A program made the position numbers and the translations under genes. This document shows positions 1-5,354 of a stretch of DNA of 5,354 nucleotides, piece by piece (position 1 is the first letter of the stretch; each line of letters begins with the position of its first letter). Where the stretch lies: the NCBI GenBank assembly GCA_030837305.1, contig JAUPKT010000455.1:1-5354 (forward strand). The letters run 5' to 3'. The notes beneath the pieces are model-generated. The model saw nothing but the letters and a program-made list of their open reading frames with translations, had not been told where the DNA came from and made no database searches. The stretch comes from Thermodesulfobacteriota bacterium (GTDB lineage: Bacteria; Desulfobacterota; Desulfomonilia; Desulfomonilales; Desulfomonilaceae).

Positions 1-3000
1 CCATACACCGTCGCCAATCCCAGACCAGTGCCTTTCCCGACTTCCTTTGTACTAAAGAATGGATCGAAAATGCGTTCGATGGTTTCCTCGTCCATGCCAT
101 GCCCTGTATCCGATACAGTGAGTTCCACGTATGGCCCAGGTTTGATCTCAGGATTCCTGCTGCAAAACTCCTCGTTCAAGAAGGTATTCTGCGTCTCAAT
201 ACCCAATGTTCCGCCACTAGGCATGGCGTCCCGAGCGTTCACCGCAAGATTCATGAGAATCTGACCCACTTGAGAAGGGTCTGCCATAATGTCATTCAAG
301 CAATCCTTTGGACGAAATACCACTCTTATCGTCTTGGGGATGGTGTGTAACAGAAGTTTTTGGACTTCCAGAATCTCTTGGTCCAGATGCACCACACGGA
401 ACCTTGGCTCAACCCTTCTGCTGAATGTAAGGAGGTTTCGCACAAGATCCGCCCCTCTTTTCCCGGCATTATATATTTTCTTGAGATCTTCGAGATCAGG
501 AGAGCCTTGTCCCTGACGCCCCATGATGATTTCCGTATACCCAAGCACTGCCTGGAGAAGATTGTTGAAGTCATGAGCGATGCCTCCGGCAAGCGTACCC
601 ACTGCTTCCATTTTCTGCGCCTGGATAAGTTGCGTTTCCAGCTTCTTCCGTTCCGTGATGTCAGCAATGTTTCCCATGATTGCCGGACGGCCCTGGTCAT
701 TGATCACCGTAGCAAGAACCTCGCACAGGATGGGGTCTCCCGACTTTTTTAATAAGCGAATTTCGTGCGGCGTTGGATAATGCTGGCCCTTGAGTCGAGC
801 CATCGCTCTGGCCATTACCATCTCCCGATCATCAGGGTGAATGGCCTCCCAGAAATTCGTCCCGACAACCTCTTCTTGGGCATACCCCAACATCTCAGTC
901 ATTTTCGGGTTCACATAAACACCGGTACCATCTTCCCGGTGAATGAATATGCCGATCAATGAATTCTCTGTTAACTGCCGATACCGCTCCTCACTCTCTT
1001 TCAGTTCATCCTCGGCCGACTTACGATCTGTAACGTCGAACACCACCCCAATGATTCGTCTTGACGTCGGTTCTGAGGGACTCTCCTTGGTCTGTCCGGC
1101 CGCACGCAGCCATTGCCAACCGCCCGACTTGTTTATCATGCGGAACTCGACGTCGAACATTGGTAATTTCCCGTCCAAATGAAGCTGGAGATTCTGTGAG
1201 ACTTGAGGCCAATCCTCGCGGTGAACAAGTTCTTCCCATTTTTTGAAGGTGGGTACAAAATCACCGGGCTCGTAGCCTAACATCCTAAAATTTCGCTCAG
1301 CCCATATGGTTTTGCCCGTAGTCAGATTCCAGTCCCAGATTCCAAGGTTCGCTCCATCGATTGCCATGGAAAGCATCTCCTGGGCCTGTTTTAGTGCCTC
1401 CTCTGCCCTCTTCCGATCCGTCACATCGCGGGAGGTACCGTGGAATCCTATCAGTTGACCATTCGCATCTCGGACACCACCGACCACTGCCTCCAACCAC
1501 ACCGTGCTCCCGTCCTTTCTGTAATACTCGGAAACATCGGTGAACATTCTCCCCGGATCACCATCTCCCAGCATTTCCTTCTGCATCTCTTCTGCATAAG
1601 CCTGTTGTATCTTGCCCAGAGATTCTGGAATGACAATGTCCTCTATTTTTTGTTCGTATCGTTCTTCCGGGGAGTAGCCCAAGAGTTTTTTGATTGAGGG
1701 ACTGACATAGGTTGTTCGAAAGGTGAGATCAGCAGTCCAAACCATATCCAACATGTTCTCTGTAAGAAATCTGAATTTCTCCTCACTCTTGAGCACCTCT
1801 TCTTCTGCCTTCTTTCGGTCCGTAATATCCCTTGCGACATGAACATATCTTCTCGTCACACCATTGGAGCTAGAACATGGGGTGGAGGTCACATGAAAGA
1901 CACCCCCCAATCGTGGCTCGGTCATTTCCGTCGAATGCTCTACGCTGTTTCTCGAGGTCTTGACATGAGGACAAAAATGAGGAGGTTCATCAAGGCCATG
2001 AACCACCCTGTAACACTTCTTTCCTACAACCTCTTGAGGTGTTAGCCCCAACTTATCGCTCAGAGCACGGTTCGCACGAAGTATGGTATGGTCCCTATCA
2101 AGGACAGTGATGAGATCAGGCACAGAGTCAAAGGTAACCTCCCACTCTCTCTTGGCTTCTAAAACCTGATGTTTCGCCCGCTCCTTCTCTGTCACGTCAC
2201 GTGCGATGCCGACTATAATGGGTTCAGCATCCGGTTCGGTGAACAATGTGTTGTGGTATTCCCAGAGTCGTTTTTCGCCAGTCCGACCTTGAACCAACAT
2301 CAGACCCGTCGCACGACCATTGTCTTGTATGGTTTTCAAATACTCCTCGAACCTGTCTCCTACTTCAGGAGCCAGATAGAGACGAAGATTCGTTCCAACC
2401 ATCTCAGCAGGGAGGTATCCCAACAAATGTGCGGGTCCGGAACTAAGAAAGGTGAGATTGCCTTCGAGGTCGTGAGTACAAATGAGGTCCTCCACGTTCT
2501 CAACCAAGAGGCGGTAATGGGCCTCGCTCTTTCTCAAGTCACTCTCTGCCCGCTTGCGATCAGTGATATCTTGAAGGATGCAATGTGTCTGTTTGAAACG
2601 ACCGTCCGGATGTCGAGTGATGCTGCCTTGAAAAGCTACAGAGATGATTGAGCCGTCTTTCCTCACCATCTCCAATTCGACGGATTGTCTTTCGCCCGCT
2701 ACCTTGATCTTTTTAAATTCTTCCACGAAACGATTCGTGCATCCCAGAGCGAGGAAATCACCAAAATATTTGCCTATCACCTCATCACGGGAATATCCCA
2801 GGGTATCAAGCCATGCCCGGTTGACATCCAGGAAGAAGCCGTTTTCATCAAGGGATTGATAGCCAACGGGAAGGCTTTCATGGAACAACCGAAAAAGCTC
2901 CGCCTGCTCGGTGACTGATGATGGCCTGTTGAGACCAGGTGGGGTAGCTTCGACTTGAGGCACTCTTTCAGTGAGCCCTACCACGTCCACGATATCATCA

Positions 3001-3023
3001 TGCGTCTCGTCTCTCTCTCCCAT
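1..3023 (-). CDS. Cytosolic multi-PAS sensor histidine kinase (six PAS, HisKA, HATPase); 3' end outside window
   Basis: Predicted sensor kinase that autophosphorylates a histidine and passes the phosphate to a response-regulator aspartate. The ATG at 3023 follows an in-frame TAA 30 bases upstream with no other start between, and has AGGGG five bases before it. The 1007 visible codons contain no stop. Residues 1-40 are hydrophilic, and no signal peptide or membrane helix is seen, so it should be soluble. Six PAS modules lie at about 42-160, 168-283, 290-402, 410-541, 547-670 and 675-795. Each ends in a D[IV]T-type linker (Asp152, 276, 399, 533, 663, 788); the fifth resembles the PAS_3 type. 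The HisKA domain has AGGIAHDFNNLL with His817 and an FSRR X-region. The ATPase domain shows the N-box (Asn929), DTG (Asp972), FDPFFSTK and GKGTGLGL (996-1003). The window ends just after the G2 box, so the rest of the ATPase domain and any C-terminal receiver are unseen. The ligand or cofactor of each PAS is unknown. Kinase identity is near certain; the signal is not. Confidence 0.95.
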   Translation of the reverse strand, partial: MGERDETHDDIVDVVGLTERVPQVEATPPGLNRPSSVTEQAELFRLFHESLPVGYQSLDENGFFLDVNRAWLDTLGYSRDEVIGKYFGDFLALGCTNRFVEEFKKIKVAGERQSVELEMVRKDGSIISVAFQGSITRHPDGRFKQTHCILQDITDRKRAESDLRKSEAHYRLLVENVEDLICTHDLEGNLTFLSSGPAHLLGYLPAEMVGTNLRLYLAPEVGDRFEEYLKTIQDNGRATGLMLVQGRTGEKRLWEYHNTLFTEPDAEPIIVGIARDVTEKERAKHQVLEAKREWEVTFDSVPDLITVLDRDHTILRANRALSDKLGLTPQEVVGKKCYRVVHGLDEPPHFCPHVKTSRNSVEHSTEMTEPRLGGVFHVTSTPCSSSNGVTRRYVHVARDITDRKKAEEEVLKSEEKFRFLTENMLDMVWTADLTFRTTYVSPSIKKLLGYSPEERYEQKIEDIVIPESLGKIQQAYAEEMQKEMLGDGDPGRMFTDVSEYYRKDGSTVWLEAVVGGVRDANGQLIGFHGTSRDVTDRKRAEEALKQAQEMLSMAIDGANLGIWDWNLTTGKTIWAERNFRMLGYEPGDFVPTFKKWEELVHREDWPQVSQNLQLHLDGKLPMFDVEFRMINKSGGWQWLRAAGQTKESPSEPTSRRIIGVVFDVTDRKSAEDELKESEERYRQLTENSLIGIFIHREDGTGVYVNPKMTEMLGYAQEEVVGTNFWEAIHPDDREMVMARAMARLKGQHYPTPHEIRLLKKSGDPILCEVLATVINDQGRPAIMGNIADITERKKLETQLIQAQKMEAVGTLAGGIAHDFNNLLQAVLGYTEIIMGRQGQGSPDLEDLKKIYNAGKRGADLVRNLLTFSRRVEPRFRVVHLDQEILEVQKLLLHTIPKTIRVVFRPKDCLNDIMADPSQVGQILMNLAVNARDAMPSGGTLGIETQNTFLNEEFCSRNPEIKPGPYVELTVSDTGHGMDEETIERIFDPFFSTKEVGKGTGLGLATVY
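639..2900 (-). repeat. Six tandem PAS modules (protein-level repeat) in the leftward kinase
   Basis: Residues 42-795 are six PAS units in a row. The closing signature recurs as DITDRKRAE, DVTEKERAK, DITDRKKAE, DVTDRKRAE, DVTDRKSAE and DITERKKLE, starting at residues 152, 276, 399, 533, 663 and 788 (spacing 124, 123, 134, 130, 125). Several units open with SE-[EKR]-x-[FY]-R-x-L-type helices, for example SEEKFRFLTEN before the fourth and SEERYRQLTEN before the sixth. The units have diverged strongly elsewhere and no long exact DNA repeat was noticed, so this is an old duplication or domain accretion, not a recent tandem expansion. PAS domains bind small molecules or cofactors, dimerise, or relay conformational change; which unit does what cannot be told from sequence. 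Confidence 0.9.
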
Positions 3024-3028
3024 GTCGG

Positions 3029-3033
3029 CCCCT
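3029..3033 (-). promoter_or_regulatory. Ribosome binding site of the leftward kinase
   Basis: On the minus strand AGGGG (within GAAAGGGG) lies five bases before the ATG at 3023. The match to the anti-Shine-Dalgarno is moderate. It supports this start, which is also the only start codon between the upstream in-frame TAA and the coding region. Confidence 0.6.
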
Positions 3034-3070
3034 TTCGAGAAGAGCGGATCTCGTTATAGACAGTGATCGA

Positions 3071-3099
3071 CGGCAGTATGAGGGAGAATAGCACTGCCG
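3071..3099. promoter_or_regulatory. Inverted repeat CGGCAGT/ACTGCCG, possible operator
   Basis: CGGCAGT (3071-3077) and ACTGCCG (3093-3099) are perfect inverted 7-mers separated by 15 bases. The leftward -10 candidate (3085-3090) lies between the arms and one arm falls in its spacer, the usual placement of a repressor operator. A second pairing interleaves with it: TATGAG (3077-3082) with CTCATA (3103-3108). No regulator is known for it and no T-run follows, so a terminator is unlikely. Confidence 0.35.
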
Positions 3100-3114
3100 A
3101 TACTCATATCACAA
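3085..3114 (-). promoter_or_regulatory. Candidate extended -10 promoter for the leftward kinase
   Basis: Read on the minus strand: TTGTGA (3109-3114, four of six to the sigma-70 -35), an 18-base spacer, then TATTCT (3085-3090, four of six to the -10) preceded by TGC, which gives an extended -10. Transcription would begin near 3078, with a leader of about 55 bases. Matches of this quality also arise by chance in A/T-rich intergenic DNA, so this is only a candidate. Confidence 0.3.
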
Positions 3115-3233
3115 CATGTTCCTTTTCCATGTGGACTCTCCGAAACAAAATCATTCGACGAAGAAACAAGTCCGGAAAAAGCAGTCTGGGATAAACGAGA
3201 CAGCATAAAATGTGCATCAAACTGCAATTTTTC

Positions 3234-3242
3234 TGATACTAT
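3234..3242 (+). promoter_or_regulatory. Candidate extended -10 element for the rightward kinase
   Basis: TGATACTAT fits TG-N-TATAAT with four of six in the hexamer (TACTAT). No good -35 is seen 16-18 bases upstream, so it would have to act as an extended -10 promoter or with an activator. It would give a leader of roughly 55 bases. Weak support. Confidence 0.22.
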
Positions 3243-3289
3243 TAGGCAAGTTACGCAACCACCAATGAAGTATTCTCTTCAGTGTGATT

Positions 3290-3294
3290 GAGGG
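3290..3294 (+). promoter_or_regulatory. Ribosome binding site of the rightward kinase
   Basis: GAGGG lies nine bases before the ATG at 3304. It supports that start over the in-frame ATG at codon 19, which would delete most of the first membrane helix. Confidence 0.65.
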
Positions 3295-3303
3295 AAAACA
3301 TTC

Positions 3304-3927
3304 ATGCACCTCCTAGTAATAACGGCAACGGTCCTCACCGGGTTCCTCACCCTTACGATGGCTTTCTATTACTTCAGTCGTGTAACTTTTCCCGGATTTG
3401 GCAAATGGACCATTGGAGGAGGTCTTATTGCATCCGGTTATGTGATGATAGCTCTGCGGGGAGTTCTGCCGACTTCCCTTGCCATAGTCATTCAGAATTT
3501 CCTGTTTCCTTTGGCTGCAGTTTTTTATCTGGGAGGAACGCGAAGTTTCCTCGGTCTGTCTGATATATCTCGCAAGTGGTACTTGCTGCCATTGGCGAAT
3601 GCCCTGTTTGCGGCTGGTACGGTCTGTTGGTTCGACTCAGCAGCTTGGCGCACTCTCATGGTATCATTTGCATTCTCAGTTCCCCATCTCGTGACGTCAT
3701 ACATAATCTTCAAGGATTATTCCAAGACGAAATCCGTTTTTTCTCTGGTCCTTGGCACAGAGATGGCTTCGGCGAGCGCATTACTATTCGGCTGGGCAAT
3801 CTTTTCTTTTACGGTTTCAGATTTTCATCTTCTGACGGGAACTCTAGCCCACGCTGGCTTCTTCATCTCCCTTATGGTCCTGCAAATCGTCATCACCTTT
3901 TCATTCCTTATGCTCAACGCCGAGCGC
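3304..3927 (+). other. Seven-helix membrane sensor domain of the rightward kinase
   Basis: Codons 1-208 encode seven hydrophobic stretches joined by short loops. Loops 1, 3 and 5 carry the basic residues (Arg26 and Lys34; Arg80, Arg90 and Lys91; Lys137, Lys141 and Lys143). Loops 2, 4 and 6 carry fewer (Arg52; Asp111 and Arg116; Asp173 and His175). By the positive-inside rule this gives an N-out, C-in fold, as needed to place the kinase in the cytoplasm. Polar residues inside predicted helices include His128, Glu153 and His183. The loops are too short for a separate periplasmic ligand domain, so sensing would occur in the membrane or at its outer face. I see no MHYT motif and cannot assign a named family. 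The HisKA_7TM-type N-terminal domain is one candidate. Confidence 0.75.
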
Positions 3928-5354
3928 TCCAATAGAGAATTATTGTTGGCGCAGGATGCTCTCAGGTTCAGCCAAGAAAAGTATTCCAAGGCATTTAAAG
4001 GCACCCCCGATTCCATAAGCATTTCTCGTATGTCCGATGGAAAAATCGTTGAAGTCAATGAGGCTTTCTCATTACTGACGGGATACTCCAGGGCTGAAGC
4101 TTTGGAAAGCTCTACGGTAGCTTTGACCCTCTGGGAGAATCATCAAGATCGCGACAGGGTAGTTGCCTTATTGCGAGACGGAAAAAGTGTCAGGGACCAT
4201 GAAGCGAAGTTCCGAACCAAGTCAGGTCAGATACTGGACTGCCTCTATTCAGGAGACACCATCTTTTTGGGCGACGAAGTGCATGTTTTGTCAGTCGTTC
4301 GTGACATCTCGGACCGCAAGCGAGCGGAGGCAGAAAGAGAGAGCTACCGCAGCCAGCTTCTCCAATCTCAAAAGATGCAGGCTCTGGGCACGCTTGCAGC
4401 TGGTATAGCTCATGATTTCAATAACATGCTCCAGGTCATACTTGGGTACTCAGATTTGCTCCTCCTTGGCAAGAAGAAAGGTGAGCCGGGTTATTCGGAA
4501 CTCAAAAAGATAATCAAGACCTCCGAGGACGCCAGGGACTTGGTGCAAAAAATTCGTGTATTTAGCAGAAGAGCAGATATTCAGCCCATCCCACTCGATT
4601 TGAACAAGAGCGTTCGCGAGGTTGAGAACTTCCTCAGGCAAACTCTCCCTGGAACCATAGACATAGAAACGCATCTGACTGAGAATCTCGCGACTATCAA
4701 CGCAGACCCCGGACTCATGAATCAGATGCTCATGAATCTCGGCATCAATGCGGGCGAGGCAATGCGCGACGGAGGTACGCTCACAGTTGAGACCGGGAAC
4801 ATTCAGCTCGAGAAAGACTTCTGTCAGCCACATCCGGTGCTGGAACCGGGTCTCCACGTGTTGCTCATGATTTCCGATACGGGAAGAGGTATTGCATCCG
4901 AACATCTGGACAGGCTTTTTGACCCATTCTACTCAACAAAGACAAGGGATTACCACAAAGGTACCGGCCTAGGTTTGCCGGTTGTTCAGGGAATAGTTGA
5001 GTTACACAAAGGATTTATCGACCTCAGAAGTGACGTGGGGAAAGGAACTACGTTCAAGATTTACCTTCCTGCCATGGAAACCGCTCAAGCTCAAAAGGCT
5101 CAAGAGGAGCTTCCTGCTCCCCCTAGAGGAACCGAGACGATTCTCCTTGTGGAAGACGAGGAGATAGTGCGAAACCTAGGCAGAGATACTCTTGAGCAAT
5201 TCGGATATACGGTGATAGCGGTCGCTGATGGTCAGGAGGCTGTTCAGGTCTACGAAAAAGAAAAAGATTCGATAGCGTTGGTGATACTGGACATCATCAT
5301 GCCCCGGATGGACGGAAGGCAGAGCATTGAGGAGCTTCTTAAGCTCAATCCCAG
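3304..5354 (+). CDS. Membrane hybrid histidine kinase (7TM, PAS, HisKA, HATPase, receiver); 3' end outside window
   Basis: Predicted membrane sensor kinase with a fused receiver. The ATG at 3304 is the first start after an in-frame TGA at 3289-3291, has GAGGG nine bases upstream, and opens directly into the first membrane helix. Seven hydrophobic helices span about residues 2-24, 36-55, 57-77, 93-110, 116-136, 145-169 and 178-205. A short helical linker leads to one PAS domain (about 223-340, closing with DISDRKRAE at 334-342). The HisKA domain has AGIAHDFNNML with His370 and an FSRR X-region. The HATPase domain (about 463-590) shows the N-box Asn482, DTG at 525-527, LFDPFYSTK and KGTGLGL ending at 558. 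An Ala/Gln/Pro linker (591-610) joins a receiver starting near 612, with acidic residues Glu617 and Asp618 and phospho-acceptor Asp663 in LDIIMP. The receiver's conserved Thr/Ser and Lys lie beyond the edge. The receiver implies internal phosphotransfer and possibly an onward relay. The N-box reads NAGEAM where the divergent neighbour has NARDAM. Confidence 0.95.
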   Translation, partial: MHLLVITATVLTGFLTLTMAFYYFSRVTFPGFGKWTIGGGLIASGYVMIALRGVLPTSLAIVIQNFLFPLAAVFYLGGTRSFLGLSDISRKWYLLPLANALFAAGTVCWFDSAAWRTLMVSFAFSVPHLVTSYIIFKDYSKTKSVFSLVLGTEMASASALLFGWAIFSFTVSDFHLLTGTLAHAGFFISLMVLQIVITFSFLMLNAERSNRELLLAQDALRFSQEKYSKAFKGTPDSISISRMSDGKIVEVNEAFSLLTGYSRAEALESSTVALTLWENHQDRDRVVALLRDGKSVRDHEAKFRTKSGQILDCLYSGDTIFLGDEVHVLSVVRDISDRKRAEAERESYRSQLLQSQKMQALGTLAAGIAHDFNNMLQVILGYSDLLLLGKKKGEPGYSELKKIIKTSEDARDLVQKIRVFSRRADIQPIPLDLNKSVREVENFLRQTLPGTIDIETHLTENLATINADPGLMNQMLMNLGINAGEAMRDGGTLTVETGNIQLEKDFCQPHPVLEPGLHVLLMISDTGRGIASEHLDRLFDPFYSTKTRDYHKGTGLGLPVVQGIVELHKGFIDLRSDVGKGTTFKIYLPAMETAQAQKAQEELPAPPRGTETILLVEDEEIVRNLGRDTLEQFGYTVIAVADGQEAVQVYEKEKDSIALVILDIIMPRMDGRQSIEELLKLNP

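Larger units (their letters stand above)
3024..3303. other. Divergent intergenic region between the two kinase genes
   Basis: This 280-base stretch separates two start codons facing away from each other, so it must hold the 5' signals of both genes unless they are transcribed from unusual sites. It contains a Shine-Dalgarno sequence at each end, one weak extended -10 candidate per direction, and a 7-bp inverted repeat near the leftward gene. I see no credible small gene, tRNA, terminator hairpin with a T-run, or riboswitch in it. The middle part (about 3133-3210) is A-rich and holds nothing I can name. Confidence 0.8.

Noticed and set aside
326..752. Open frames on both strands (326-700 minus, 360-752 plus)
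   Set aside because: Both overlap the HisKA region of the leftward kinase in other frames and show no domain of their own.
2169..2651. Open frame of 160 codons on the plus strand
   Set aside because: It lies opposite the PAS-encoding part of the leftward kinase, its translation has no recognisable domain, and the minus frame shows clear PAS conservation through the whole stretch.
3010..3019. (TC)5 dinucleotide run just inside the leftward start codon, possible phase-variation tract
   Set aside because: Five units are too short for a convincing slippage switch, and the run is in frame with a normal charged N-terminus.
3114..3132. Inverted repeat ACATG-9-CATGT in the intergenic region
   Set aside because: Only five base pairs, and partly explained by the ACATGT palindrome; no second supporting signal.
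3245..3261. Sigma-54-like TGG...TTGC pattern on the minus strand
   Set aside because: The distance between the GG and GC elements is one base too long and the intervening bases do not fit the consensus.
3266..3281. Inverted repeat TGAAG-6-CTTCA before the rightward ribosome binding site
   Set aside because: A 5-bp arm with a 6-base loop is expected by chance; no T-run or conserved leader is present.
3576..3935. Open frame of 119 codons on the plus strand
   Set aside because: It is out of frame within the membrane domain of the rightward kinase, and the real frame gives coherent helices with a sensible charge pattern.
4450..4905. Open frame of 151 codons on the minus strand
   Set aside because: It is antisense to the HisKA/HATPase region of the rightward kinase, whose N-box and DTG motifs are intact in the plus frame.
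1..5354. Defence system, CRISPR array, mobile element or biosynthetic locus
   Set aside because: Nearly all the sequence is accounted for by two sensor kinases; no repeats, transposase, nuclease or biosynthetic motifs were seen.

Overview
The window holds two large divergent sensor-kinase genes, both cut by the window edges, separated by a 280-base intergenic region. One gene runs leftward from an ATG at 3023 and leaves the window at base 1 (1007 codons visible). The other runs rightward from an ATG at 3304 and leaves at base 5354 (683 codons visible). Both frames read through without a stop or frameshift. No RNA gene, mobile element or CRISPR array was seen.

The leftward protein has no membrane segment. 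After a hydrophilic N-terminus of about 40 residues it carries six PAS sensor modules in tandem, each closed by a D[IV]T[DE][RK]-type signature at a regular 123-134 residue pitch. A HisKA domain of the AHDFNN class follows (phospho-acceptor His817), then an ATPase domain cut just after its G2 box. The rightward protein starts with a seven-helix membrane domain whose loop charges fit an N-out/C-in topology. It continues with one PAS, the same class of HisKA (His370) and HATPase domains, a short Ala/Gln/Pro linker, and a receiver domain cut just after its phospho-acceptor Asp663. It is therefore a hybrid histidine kinase.

The catalytic cores of the two proteins are clearly related (matching H, X, N, G1, F and G2 boxes, and a shared Cys 18 residues before the G1 Asp), while their sensor halves differ completely. 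The locus looks like a head-to-head pair of related kinases, one cytosolic and one membrane-bound. No separate response regulator, DNA-binding output gene or enzyme lies inside the window, so the signal and target cannot be read from it.

The intergenic region has a plausible Shine-Dalgarno sequence for each gene, a weak extended -10 candidate for each direction, and a perfect 7-bp inverted repeat flanking the leftward -10 candidate. Multi-PAS kinases with DITDRKRAE-type linkers and AHDFNN H-boxes are abundant in Desulfobacterota (former Deltaproteobacteria) and other environmental bacteria with large signalling repertoires. The moderate base composition fits such a host, but the window does not fix the taxon. 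The most useful leads are the uncharacterised seven-helix sensor, the Cys/His cluster in the third PAS, and the inverted repeat over the leftward promoter candidate.
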